NCBI GenBank assembly: GCA_009733575.1
Contig: ML769424.1
Span: forward strand, 208,710 to 272,709
DNA length: 64,000 nt
Source of the DNA: Gymnopus androsaceus JB14
Lineage: Eukaryota > Basidiomycota > Agaricomycetes > Agaricales > Omphalotaceae
Reading direction: 5' to 3'
Below the pieces are notes generated by a model that was not told the DNA's origin, made no database searches, and worked only from the letters and a program-made list of their open reading frames with translations. Below are positions 11,708-23,474 of the stretch, one piece after another; position 1 is the first letter of the stretch, and every line of letters starts with the position of its first letter. A program made the position numbers and the translations under genes.

Positions 11708-14359
11708 CTCTCTGCTTCCTTGGAGACCTGGCTGATATTGAGAATGCAATATCCAGTGGACAGCGTGCTGTTGATGTCACTCCAGATGACGAGCCAATCA
11801 AACCTCGGTATTTGAGCGGATTGGCTCTCTCATTACATTACCGCTTTGACCGTCTTGGTGATCTGGGGGATATTGAGAGCGCTATCTCAAGCGCGCAGCA
11901 TGCTGTAGATCTAACGCCAGATGACGAACCTCTTAAAGGTCGATGGTTGAGCAACCTAGCAGTCTTTCTTCTCACTCGTTACAAACGCCTTGACAATCTG
12001 GATGACATAGAGGGTACAATTTTGAACGGACAGCGTGCCGTTGATCTGACTCCTAATGATGCACCAATGAAAGCCCGGTATTTAAGCAATTTGGCACTTT
12101 CGCTCCAGAATCGCTTTGAGCGTCTTGACCATCTGACTGATATTGAGAGGGCCATTTCAAGCTCCCGGCACGCCGTTGACCTCACTGCGGATGATGATCC
12201 TATGGCAGGCCGGTGGTTGAACAACTTGGCAGTCTCGCTGCATGCCCGTTTCAAGAAGCTTGATAATCTGGCTGACCTTGAGGACGCGAATATACACTGG
12301 ACGACGCGCTGTTGATCTTACACCCGAGGACGAACCCATCAACGTTCGGTATATGAATGGTGTAGCGCTCTCGCTGCATTCCCGCTTCGAACGTCTTGGT
12401 GATATGGCTGATCTCGAACATGCAATCTCATTTGGGCAGCGTGCTGTTTCCATTATTCCCGATGATGACCCCAGTAAAGCACGACTGTTAATCAGCCTAG
12501 CCACCTCTCTCTCGAGGAGATTTGAGCAAATGGGTAATCATGAAGACTTTCAAAACTTGATGAAGTGCCTCACAACTGCATCAACAGCATTGACGGTTGG
12601 CACTCCAAAGCCCTCTATTCGACTTGAGGCAGCCAAACATGCTATACGAGTGCTTAGCAAGCATTCAGAGCTCTGTACTCCAGAAGAGCTGCTAGAGGCG
12701 CACTCCCGTGTAGTGCTAGTTCTGCCAGAGCTGACCTGGCTAGGACATAGCGTCACACGACGTTTCGAAGAGTCGGTTGAGCTAGGAAGCCTCGTCACTC
12801 ATGCAGTGGCATATGCCATAAGTATTGCTGCCCTTATCCAGGCCGCAGATTGGCTAGAAGATGGGCGAAGTCTGATTTGGACACAAATACTCTCGCTGCG
12901 TAGCCCTCTTGATGAACTTGCAAGAGTCCACACCCAGACCTCGCTTCTAAGTTGGGGAACGTCAGATCGCAACTGGAGCGCTCAGCACACCATTTGTCAG
13001 TGCAAATGCCGATACTCAATGAGGAAGCAAGCGATGCAATTCCTACATCTGCAGCCAATAAACCAGTCTCCGCACTGGACCAGCACCGCAGAATGGTCAT
13101 TTTCTATGAGGGTCTGCTCAAAGAGATCCATAGCAAAGATGGGTTTTCCGACTTCCTTGTTCTCAAGAAGCACAGCGCTCTGATTTCAGCAACTGTCCGT
13201 CTGGGGGGACCCGTTGTTTACTTAAACGTGCACTCAACGCGCTGCGATGCATTGATCGCCACAACCGCAGGAAAAATCGAGAGTGTGCATCTCTCCCATC
13301 TCACCGAGACACGCGCAAATAAACTACGTGAGCTTTGGCAAGGGTTTCTTCAATCGAATGGCGTCCGCGAGCGTGCCACACAGTCTGGAATAAGCTGGCG
13401 CAAGGGTGCTGGCACAGCCTGCCGTATACTGCAGCTAATATGGATATGGGTTGTCTACCCAGTTCTCGACAGACTGAACCTCGTGCGTGGATTTAGTTTC
13501 TTTTTTACATGGTACTGACATTCGATGTTAGATATGCGACAACTCATCTGCTCGTGACAACTGTCTGCCGCATATATTCTGGTGCCCCACTGGCCCTCTT
13601 ACACAATTACCTCTTCATGCAGCTGGCATCTACAACAATTTGCATGGGCCAGCTCTACATGTGTACGACTACGTCGTATCGTCCTACACGCCTTCATTGT
13701 CTGCGCTCCTGCGCTGCACGGAAGGTACTAATCAGAATCAATCAACAAAAAAGGTGCTTGTGGTCATGCAGCCAGCGACTCCTGGGTTGTCTCCTCTCCA
13801 GGGCACGAAGGAGGAACGAGAACGATTATGCATGGTCTTGCCAGAAAACGCATGCACTATTCTCAATCATGAGAATGCCACGGTAGACGCAGCTCTGGGC
13901 GAGTTGCCAACGCATCCCTGGTTGCATCTCGCTTGCCATGGATTACAAAGCCAAGAGGATCCGACAAAGAGCGCATTTGCGTTGTATGATGGCCCGCTCT
14001 CGCTCGCAACATTGATGAACACCACATCGAAAGATGCCGAGCTCGCATTCCTCTCGGCGTGTCAGACCGCAGCTGGCGACAGGAACAGTCCAGAGGAGGC
14101 CGCTCACCTGGCGGCAGGAATGCTTGCAGTTGGGTTCAAGGGCGTTGTTGCGACAATGTGGTCGATCAAGGATGCAGATGCGCCGATTGTTGTCGAGGCA
14201 TACTATAGGAAGTTACTCAAGCTCAGGGCATCAGGACTGCTGAGAGAGGGAGAGACCGGTGCAGCTTATGCGATTCACGAGGCTGTAAAGATTTTGAGGG
14301 AGCAAGTTGGAGAGCAGAAGGTGGACCATTGGGCACCGTTTGTGCATTTCGGTGCTTGA
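11701..14359 (+). pseudogene. TPR-CHAT caspase-like gene, 5'-truncated with two frame breaks
   Basis: From 11701 the protein is a series of roughly 52-residue TPR-like units of the type LGDLxDIExAISSxQRAVDLTPDDEP, then a helical linker, then a CHAT domain with a 49-bp intron at 13483-13531 (phase 0). The catalytic His is in LHLACHG and the Cys in FLSACQTAAG, both intact; the end is DHWAPFVHFGA. Breaks: an extra G near 12287 shifts the frame inside a TPR unit, and an extra AC near 12930 shifts it back, so about 210 residues are misread and the first frame stops at 12313-12315. The frame starts exactly at a duplication breakpoint, with no sign of a normal N-terminus, so upstream TPRs were probably lost. 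Assembly errors could mimic the indels, but not the truncation. Confidence 0.75.
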
Positions 14360-15487
14360 TATATGTGGTTCCGACGCCATGCTGTATGTGCAACATGACA
14401 TGTCTGAAGTTTATAGGTGACTGAATTTAATCTATGTACAATGCAAGTACATAAGCGAGACTGGCGAGAAAGACATCTTGGAAGAAGCGTCTCGCCTGAC
14501 TGTCCAGTCTTTGTGCTGAGTATAGGCCTATCAGATATGCACATACCCGTGCAATCTTAAATGTTTCCAAGTTTCGGCAATCCCAACCCCAACCCCGAGA
14601 GAAACCCAGAACGAGTTGGCTGGTGTAAATTGAAGCAGGGGAGCCTTTCGACGGTAGTCACTTTCTAGGGAAGGATCGGATCCAAATAAATCCCTCTTCA
14701 AGGCAGAGGAATGCGCAACGGCATCAATATATACCGCGTTCCTTGTCCTCATCTTCATCAATGATAGAGGCAGTGGAAGCAGGTAGTGGTGTAGAAGTAG
14801 AGACACGGGATGTCTGTAAGATTCAGACGCGGAGTACCATGATGATGATGGTGATAAAAGAGAAAGGTAAAGTCAAGAGGGCAACAGATTCCGAGGCGGA
14901 CTACCATACCTAGAGGTTCTCTACGGCACTGGCATGACTCCCAATCACGCCAAACACAAATCCAGATGCAATTTCAAAAAGACGAGATCGGTACTGGGTT
15001 TCGTGGTGTTGATTTGACGACGTAGAAGGAAGAGAGCGTGCCACTAATAGAAGGAAGATAGATCAGCTAGTTACGGATTTCAGAATATAATGCGGTCAAG
15101 TAGCAGGCTAGAACGGATGTACATTGTCAAATGTTTATAATCTCCATCTCCAATCTTGTGTTCAAGTCCATCCCATCTTCATTTCGAGTATCACTCCTTT
15201 CGTGTCCCGATAGCTCTTCATCATGTTGTTCATCGGCTTTGTATCCTTGCTGTATCTATCTCGATATCCGTCCCATTATCCAAACTATTAGGGGGAGATG
15301 CGAGATAGATTAGAAAGAGAAAATCTATTCAATTTCATGAATGAGGCTAAATTGTTGAAAGACGAAAAAGAGCACTCGGCTCAAAGCGTTGAGAGCGACC
15401 AATCACATTCCTGAGATAAAAGGTGTGGTTCCGATGCACTATAGTAGCGATTGGGTTTGACTTTGACCACGAGATGGTACCAAGGGG
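14336..15487 (+). repeat. Segmental duplication, right copy (3' flank of TPR-CHAT gene)
   Basis: This is the partner of 378-1527. It starts inside the last codons of the TPR-CHAT gene and continues as non-coding 3' flank to ACCAAGG at 15487, where it meets palindromic DNA. No gene is recognised in it. Confidence 0.9.
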
Positions 15488-15498
15488 CCCATGTCCCA

Positions 15499-15538
15499 TG
15501 TCCCATGTCTGTTCAGACCCATATTCGGACATGGGACA
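15499..15538. repeat. Inverted repeat TGTCCCATGTC / GACATGGGACA
   Basis: The two 11-bp arms at 15499-15509 and 15528-15538 are perfect reverse complements around an 18-bp loop. They sit between the end of the duplicated 3' flank and the start of the LTR-like block. They are preceded by extra CCCATGT words, so this may be the tip of a further element. Confidence 0.7.
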
Positions 15539-15544
15539 TTACGT

Positions 15545-16393
15545 TGTCCATCATGGCTCATGAGTCATGATGGACACGTAAGTGTATATATCCCTATATA
15601 TATCTCACATGGCCGCCAACTGTGCGCGCCGCATTGACTTCCAGGACTCCAGGACAGTATGTAGATTAGTTTCAAAGATATAATGTGTCCATAAATCCTA
15701 GCTATATTGTAATTAACAATACAGTACACTTATTTTCAACTCTGTTGGTCCTAGGTACAAAAATTTACTCTGAATGCAAAAGCTCAGTAACTTGTTCAAT
15801 TCTCAATGGAATTGGACAATTTTGAGAGCCCTTGAAAGTGATCTGAAGCTCTAGGGATCTCCCTATATAGATCAGCAAAGACATATAATTTTTCTGTATT
15901 TATAACTAATCTCGAGGCTCTCAAACTCGGAAGCAAAATAACTTGTTAATTAAGACTTGTAAAATATGTTCCTGCAACATCTCACTCTAATACATTTTAT
16001 TTAGTATACCTCAAGCCAAAATTAAGTTTGAGGCCATGAATAAGCGAGCTTGAGAGCCATTCATATAACTTTATAAGGATTTTATCCATATTTTGCCACC
16101 TTTCCCAGTGTAGTTCCGCTCATCCCATTCAATACAGGCTTTGCTGATGTGCATGCATACATGCTTCTCAGACATTGGAAACTGACCTTAGGAGCTTTTA
16201 GGAATGTTTTATTTATGCATAAATGCTAAATTCCTGATTTATTCTTGGATTTACTTACTTACTGCTCCTTTACTTAGATCACTTAAATACCACTGCTCAG
16301 ACTGTGCTGTATCACTAGAATTGTCAAATTAACTCAGACTATATCTCTCTCTTCCCTTCAATTTCCTTGCAAACTCAGTCCCAGCTCATAACA
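15545..16393. mobile_element. Possible solo LTR (849 bp)
   Basis: The block begins with a near-perfect 32-bp palindrome at 15545-15576 (TGTCCATCATG...CATGATGGACA), a head seen in basidiomycete Gypsy-type LTRs, is AT-rich with TATATA-like sequence near 15585-15600, and ends ...CTCATAACA, giving TG...CA termini. It has no coding capacity. The flanking five bases do not match (TACGT before, AACTT after), so either a recombination removed the target duplication or the ends are misplaced. It lies exactly between the two duplicated segments. Confidence 0.4.
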
Positions 16394-16397
16394 AACT

Positions 16398-18697
16398 TCA
16401 ATCTCCTTATAATATTGTTGTTAGTACAATCGGATTGGCTACTTCACTAAAACTACAATGATTAAGAGAGTCCCTGCCTTACTAACATAGTCAGAATATG
16501 AATGTACTAGACTATACAGATTTCGTCAAGCAGGCAAAGGAGGGAGATCCTTTTCATCGTACAAAGATATAGGACTTCCCAAAGTTGAGTCAGACTCGGA
16601 CACAGTTCTCGAGTGAGTCAATCTTCTCTTCTTTACCCAGTCCCATTTCCAAAACATCCAGGCATCAACGAGGTCCTAGTATTCATAACTCGGCAAATAA
16701 ATCATGGAATGTAGTAAAACCCTACCTTTTGACTGCCAAATATGCAAACTGCAACGACCGGGACTGAGGAGCTCAGTAAGATGAGCAGGTTCTGGTCAAA
16801 GTGAGTTCAAATGGTCACTCACTAATGGAGATCACGATATTGAGCGCTGCTCCGTGATGAATAGTGAAGAAAAAGAATACACTCAGTCTTGAACGAGATC
16901 AGCAGAGGGATGTATACTACCGAGAATCCACTCACATCAGCGCAAAGATCCCAAAGATGCTAAACAGAAACACCCGAATGATCGTGTGCAGCATGCCATT
17001 GGTCCTGCTCGGGTTGGAGCCAGGGCTCTTGAATACGTCCCAATGCTTACGAAGAGACACTACCAGGAAGACTGTGCAACAGCGACCTTAGCAAATTCGT
17101 CAAGATAAAATCATACTCAAACTTACTTTCGATAATGACAGCAGGAAAAAGTACGACTGCAACGATCCCCGCTGATATTCTTCCACTAAACGCAAATAAG
17201 TTAGTAAAATACTGAAGGATAGGGATGTACATTGCTCGGTCGAGGTTACTCACGGAATAGCCAAGCCCGAGTTACAATACATTCCACTTCCTGCCACTCT
17301 TACTGAATCAGGCTGCGCAAGCCCAAACTAAATCATAAACAGGACTAAAATTTACTATTGAGAAGGTGACAGTTGGAAGGTAGACTCACAGCTAATGCTT
17401 CAGCGGATATTGCTACAAACAATACGTATGGCAGGATCAAAAGCTAGCGGTGAAAACTTTCAGATCTACAACTGGAAGACTTGAAGCAAATGACATACAA
17501 GTTTGGTCAGCAGTTTCTGCGATTTAAAAGGTTTCTTGAAGAGCGTTAGATGAACGCTGAACCATATCTACTACATTCTTCAGTCCAACTTCAGCATGAG
17601 ACCAAAGGGCAAAAATACCTGGGCCACCATACCGAGTACTGCCGCAGCTGAGCTAGATACAATCCCTCAGCCTTTCAGGTTTCGAGATTGATTTCTTCCT
17701 ACACTCACAGAGGCGGAGCCGCATAAATGACCGAACTTTGCAATACACACAAACCGAAGGGCACACCCTTGCTATCTCCAGAAAGATCGATCTGCCCACC
17801 AAACAGCAACAGGGTGTACGATATACTCGAGATAACCCAGGATAGCTATTAGATTTGTTCAGGAAATCACCTAGACCGAACTGGATAAATTTACCATAAA
17901 ATTATACCAAGTAGCGTGCCGTTGAATTGGGGAGTAGAATCGCGCGGTAAGGATGATAATAATGCCGCCAAAAAGACCGATGAATTGGAGGACGAGGAAA
18001 AAAACAATGAGGGAGGCCTGGTGCTGGGAGGTATCCGGATCTACATCTGTACAAGGTGAGCCATCCATCGGCCAAGAAAGTTTACAATCTGCGACGTACT
18101 TGTAAGAAGAATCTCGCGACTCGAATTCGGCACCGGAATTGTATCCATCGTACGGAGTACCCTATTTCCCATTCAGATAGCTAGCAACGGTGTTTAGAAC
18201 GAAAAAACGATGATGTCGAGAAGGAAAAGGCCTGCGCCCTTCAAGGACGGGCGAATGAAATTGCGCTGGCGCAGATGGTCAATGAAAGTGAGAGGAGGGA
18301 AGAAAGAACGGAAATGGAAATGATTGGATGTCGAGCTCGAGGCTAAGCACATTACATGCTGGATGAAGCCTGTTGACATTGTTTAGCAGCTGAAACTCCT
18401 GTAAATCTTAACACATTCATTCTTGACAAAACATGATGGCCATATGCCACAATAAATTGAGCGGCGTCACCGATGGGTCTCTTTTGAGGAGATGGTTAGT
18501 ACTTAGTAGACTCATGCAGGCAACAAGCAGGACTCGCCTCGAACACGCACCGCCAGTATACCTCTCGGCCAATACCGGCAGACTACATATGCACCCATCC
18601 CTAAAGATCCTTGAGGCTCAAGGTCAACTGAGAGCATTTATCAGCGAGATGGAACGTGAAAAGCCATAGTGATGATACTAAAGCATCAACGATGTTA
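16398..18697. repeat. Segmental duplication copy 2 (carries intact 7TM gene)
   Basis: This is the partner of 9428-11707, in the same orientation. Similarity ends at GATGTTA, near 18697; beyond that the sequence is unrelated to the TPR-CHAT gene that follows copy 1. The interval 18149-18894 after the gene shows no recognisable gene. Confidence 0.9.
16526..18148 (-). CDS. Seven-helix membrane protein (agaricomycete-specific family), 338 aa
   Basis: Model: complement(16526-16675, 16726-16763, 16823-16887, 16936-17071, 17127-17185, 17254-17327, 17390-17443, 17499-17567, 17619-17652, 17709-17845, 17895-18046, 18100-18148); all splice phases close. Seven hydrophobic segments are visible, starting FFLVLQFIGLFGG, then SWVISSISYTLLLF, YAAPPL-AAAVLGMVAQ, LLILPYVLFVAI, AGIVAVVLFPAVI, IIRVFLFSIFGIFAL and PVVAVCIFGSQK. 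The motif HATWYNF before helix 2 and IYAAPPL after the loop mark this uncharacterised agaricomycete family, which looks receptor-like; no ligand or pathway is known to me. The cytoplasmic tail ends LPPLPA. It is the intact twin of 9539-11168. Confidence 0.85.
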
Positions 18698-18894
18698 ACG
18701 ACTGTCGCAAACGGAGAATTTTGAACTTGAACAATAACTTTGGATACAAAGGCCGCTACACATGTCTAGAACGTACTACTATCACAATACAGAGTCCGTA
18801 TTCGTCATTTCTCCAAAGTTTTATACACTGAAAATCAAAATCAGGACATCAGTATTTCAGTAAAGGCATGGAACGCACTAAAAGGAGAAGAAAT

Positions 18895-20576
18895 TCACCT
18901 TCTATAGATCCAGGGCTTAGCGCTTGCAATTGGCCTCTGTTCGAACTCCAGTGGCCTGTTTTCCTGGTTCACCGGACTCTGCGGGCTGTCCATTGTATCT
19001 ATGGAAGATTTCGACTTGTCTAACGCCGAGTAAAGCTCCACTGGTTGCGACCCATCCATGGCGTCTTCCATTCTGTACTGATACACCGAGCCGGACAGTG
19101 GTCGTAAATCAGACGTTTGAGACAAGTGTTTCGGGCTCGAAGGGCTGAACTGACTTGAGGGAGAGGCAAGGTAGCTCTGGCTCGATGAACGCCAACGACT
19201 ACGTTGGCTTGGTGAACTGGGCTGGCGGAGTGTAAAGTTGTCAGGATTGTCTGTATTCGTAGGATTTGAATTGGGTGAAGAAGTATCCAGCTCGGAAGTG
19301 GATTTATTCCAAAACATCCATACTTGTAGCATATCCTACAGGCAGATATGAGCATAGTCTATCGACCAAACAGATTGGGACAAACCTTCTGTGACCCAAA
19401 TATCAATATTCCGAGTAAGGGAACTGCATCGGAGGATTAGCTGCAGGAATTTTAACGCAAACTTAGATACCGACTCAGCGAGAGAAGAAACTCGACACCG
19501 AGACCTCGCGTTATGGGAAGTAAGAACAATATTCCAACACTAGAAGAGTGGAAGAAGGATATTAACATCCAGGAAACGTTCAACAGAGGATAACTTGCAT
19601 CAAAGCGAAGAGATCCACTAATCCAAATACCAGTACTCGAATAATGAACGCCATCGGATGAGTGGTTCGCTCGAGGGAGCTGCGATGTTTATGAACTTCA
19701 AACACCATCCACCCCTCGACGACGGCCACACCGACCGCGGCAATTACTGCTATTGCAGAGCAAACCGTTACCCTGGATATAACACACGTTAAGCGTAAGT
19801 TTTTTGATAGGTGAGGGAGGACGGACGGTTCAGGTAACTCCAAATGACAGTAATACTTCGCCCGACCAAGTTGTACAGCATGCGGCATCGCCTGCCCGAG
19901 CTACAAAAACATCATTAAGCACTACAAATGATGGGGAAGAAAGCTCGCTTACCTGGAATAAAACAACGAACATGACTGTCCAGATGATGTATGGAATGGC
20001 GACAAGCTAAGGAAGAGCACCATGAGTAAAATATTTGAGAATTGGGCGAGAACAGACGAACGAGGGTGGTTGTAATTGTTTTAACGTCCTCCGGACGGCC
20101 CTTCAGTGCTGCTCGAATGTATAAGAAAACCTAGAAGGGAGATATAGTCAGAAAAGGTATGTTGTTCGCTGTCAACGCCAAGCGTACGTGCAAGCACATA
20201 GCTAAACTGGTGAATCCCGTCCTAGAGATAACCAGGCTAGTCAGAAGAATAATATCAACGCAAAGCACAATACTCACAAAGCGGGACTTGCATAAATCAA
20301 AGCGGCTTGCGTCAAACACACCCTTTCTGCCTGCCATCTCCTACTCCCCGAACCTAAATCTGAATCCGAGTGCTTGAAACCTCCCGCCCCAGCATAGGCG
20401 TTCATAACCAGTATGAGGGAGTAGCTCATGCACGAGATGATCCAGGAAAAACAAAAAGAATACCAAGTGGGGAAGCGTTTAACGCGTTTCGATAGCGCTG
20501 CAGTGAGGATGAGAAGGAGGAAGAAGCAGGCCCCCACAAGCTGAAGGGAGCAGAACGCTATGACGCTGCTTCGCAT
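18895..20576 (-). CDS. Seven-helix membrane protein of the same family, 415 aa
   Basis: Model: complement(18895-19335, 19386-19423, 19475-19539, 19599-19772, 19827-19900, 19953-20006, 20062-20130, 20188-20221, 20278-20576). Phases close throughout; the intron after 19599 uses a GC donor (GCAAGT). Exon sizes 34, 69, 54, 74, 65 and 38 match the gene at 16526-18148, showing common descent, although two exons there are fused here. Visible helices include LVGACFFLLLILT, FSWIISCMSYSLILVM, LVAIPYIIWTVMFVVLF and GILFLLPI. The tail of about 140 residues is rich in Ser, Pro and Gln. The start at 20576 is the first ATG in frame before helix 1; an upstream exon cannot be excluded. Confidence 0.8.
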
Positions 20577-22056
20577 CGCGAGTTATATGGAGTCGCGAAG
20601 CGCTGTAATGGGACCGGTGAAGCGAACAATGGCCGTGAAAGCTCGAGCTCTTGGAGAAAAAGAAGAGGCGCGCACTGCACTATCTGCGATCGGACGGACA
20701 CGGGTAGCGTTGGTGAAGGGAACCTCAAAGGACAAAGAATGCATTATTGCGCTTTATCAATAAGTGCAGATCTGCAAAATGGCATTAATTGTAAGCGATG
20801 AAGTGTTTCACAAGGAAATGTGGAGCTAGACCTCAAGTATCGTCGCATCTGCTGATTCACTGTTGCAATTGAGATAAGATTTAAACATCCATCTGCCTTC
20901 GTGCCAACCAGGGCTTTTCCTTCGCTGATGACACTCAAGTCTGGCATCTACTCGTATGCCTAAGGTTACACGCAGCTGCAGTCGATAAGTGTGCGTTGGG
21001 TGCAGTGGAAACGCTGATAACGGACTTGAGCTTCGTGAACGTGTGCAAGGCAATAAAACACAGCTCACCGTTGTCCATGTGTTTCCTATCCTCTGCCATA
21101 GAGGGTGATGCACGTTATTACCAGAGATGCCAATGTGCCATCGTTATCATCTATTGCTCGGTATTAAGAGCATGCTTTTCGGAGGACGCTGGGAGCTCAT
21201 AATTCAGGGCCTGTGTAGAAGAAACGTCCAAGCTCTTCTATATTTGGCACACATAGAACTGCTTTTATTTAAAGAATCTTCGTGCGTATGGCCCAGGTCT
21301 CTGGTCAGTTTCGAAGGATCCCTAAATTCCAGAATAACACTCACTGTGATACATGAATTGTAACGAGTCAAGTCCTTCCGAATAAAATGAAATCGAGTCC
21401 TGTATTCTGTGTATTGATAAACGGAACGTTCCAAAGAATATGTCTTGCTCTGCGCAAGCTCTTCAGTGCATTATTATTCTAAGACCCCAAGTTGCCGTGT
21501 GCGATTCGGTGAATTTGAGAAGAATGATCTGCAAGATTTAAAGAGTGTGAACTTTGAAGCTTTGAAGGCGGTCACGAAATCGTAACTGCGTCACGTGGCA
21601 TTGAGCGCGCTCGAATCTCAAGAGTCAAGATAAACGGACTACGCTTCAGATCTGCTTTCCCGTAGACTGGTGCCCAATTGCGAGGGACCTGGCATGCCAT
21701 TCGAGGCTACGGTTCCTTTGATTTTGGCTGAGTATGTGGCTGGGAGTCTGGGACCACCGCTTTGTGATGCATTTACTGCTCTATCGCAAAGGATTCAGAG
21801 ATCCTGGCTCATCTGACCAAAGTCGGGCTCAAGATTCAATCCGTGGACATACGTTGCTTTATAGAGCCTTATGGAAACTATCAATCATTTCAGAGATTGA
21901 CCAACAGTTCCCAGTCAAGCATCAAGATCCAAAGACGTTCTGAAAAGCCGTACCACTAGTGAGCTTCAAAACACCCAGTTAAGGAATGGGGAAGGATTAT
22001 CCCTTTCTTTTTTCCCCTCTTTTTAACAGTGTTTCGAATTCGAGCGGTATACAGCT
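20577..22056. other. Intergenic stretch between two diverging halves of the 7TM cluster
   Basis: No conserved protein, RNA gene or clear repeat was recognised. Small open frames on both strands lack family motifs. The last 80 bases resemble the leader sequence upstream of the gene starts at 23980 and 29049. Confidence 0.5.
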
Positions 22057-23474
22057 ATGGAGCAAAGTGAGAACATCGAATCTGATCCATATATCTAACG
22101 GCTCTCATTCCTTTCGCAGCTTTACAAATCGTTCATACTGAGGCTGTCACTGATACCCACATATCCACGATAGATGATCTTTTCGCCGTAAATCTTTCGT
22201 CGTACTGCAATTGTCTGGCCTCTCTTCTGCATGGCTTTCTCAAACCAAGGCTTTTCGACGCCTGAATTGAACCAATAAATCGGTCTCGAACTTTGTACTG
22301 CTTCTGGTTCTCCTGGCTCATCTCTAGCTTCTTCTATTGCCTCCTGTTCTTTCCCGGAGAACAGTTCAATCCGGAGGAGAATCCCAATTATGGAGTATCT
22401 ATGGTTCAAGCTGCATTGATATATTCTAGTCCTCCTCTGTGCGTATCTTTGGAGTTTTTCAATTCCACGAAATGTGTCCTGTAGCTGATTGAAGTCGTTA
22501 GCACGGGAGCTACGAATTTTTCCCTCTTTCTAGATGTATGGTGGGTGTTTCGTACTCCGATGGATGGGACGGGCACAAGAAGTAGGGAAAATCAGTGACG
22601 ACCACAGTATGGCCTCCCTTCACTCATAACTTCAGACTAATAAGTAACCCATTTTCCATTTTCCATTTATTATTAATAGTTATTAGTGACACCATACGTG
22701 CTCTGGTTAATCTCGACGATTGGGTTTCTGATCATGAGTGAAGCGCTTTTCTACTGTTAAACCCGACTTCTAAGGTTGGCGAAGTTAATCCCCAAATAGT
22801 CCAACGAGACCTCGCGATAGACCCGTACTGGGTCTTGAACCATCCCTTTCCGTAGGTCTTTCATTGCGCGCTGAAATCCGTATAGTCATTCTGGTAATGG
22901 GCATGCACAGGATGCGTATGGAGGTTAACCGCACTTCCCGTTCATTCGTACTTCGCTCGACTACCAGTGGCAATATGGATGACTCTGAGAGGCGCACCTA
23001 TAGCAAGAACAAATCGCAGATCCTACCTCTCATCACAAGACTCATAGCGTTTGGCGTATTAGTACTGATCATCACACTTGTCTTACAGGATATCCACGGT
23101 TTTTGTGTTCGACCGAGCAGCGGGAATGGGACTGGATTTCATGTTGGCTGCAGCGGATTTTAACGATGGCTGGAGTTCCATCAGTGGAAGTTGTGATTTT
23201 TGGAACTCGAATTGTAAATATCACTTTGCTCTGCCGATCTAGCTATCAGGTTTCAACCCACTTTCCTATCACATAGGACTTCCTTCGACTATGGTCTTGC
23301 CTCATTCAATGGCCGCTTACGCAGTTATCAACTTGCTTAACAAATTCTCCAAGCGATGCTAATTCGAGCAGTGCAGGTCCGCGTTCGCATCTCCACGAGA
23401 GTGTGGAGACGGAGATAGTACCCGGCAGGGGGCATCCTGTTGTCTCGAGAGACGAAGAAGAGGTTCTGGTGTAG
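22057..23474 (+). pseudogene. Seven-helix membrane protein, broken member
   Basis: The layout follows the genes at 23980 and 29049: a 10-nt first exon (ATG then a GT donor), then an exon that should carry helix 1. Here the helix-1 region is missing or out of frame and the frame stops before IEPINRSRT. Helix 2 (FSWLISSFFYCLLFF) and YSSPPL follow. The next exon reads LFLDVWW, then shifts to a stop. Later parts match PYVLWLISTIGFLI, HRMRMEVNRTSRS and the terminal VVSRDEEEVLV. Several lesions make it a pseudogene. Confidence 0.75.

Noticed and set aside
12280..12300. Intron to explain the TPR-CHAT frame break
   Set aside because: No GT-AG pair of acceptable length; a single extra base explains the change fully.
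15540..16398. Target duplication flanking the LTR-like block
   Set aside because: Flanks TACGT and AACTT do not match, so insertion was not claimed as certain.
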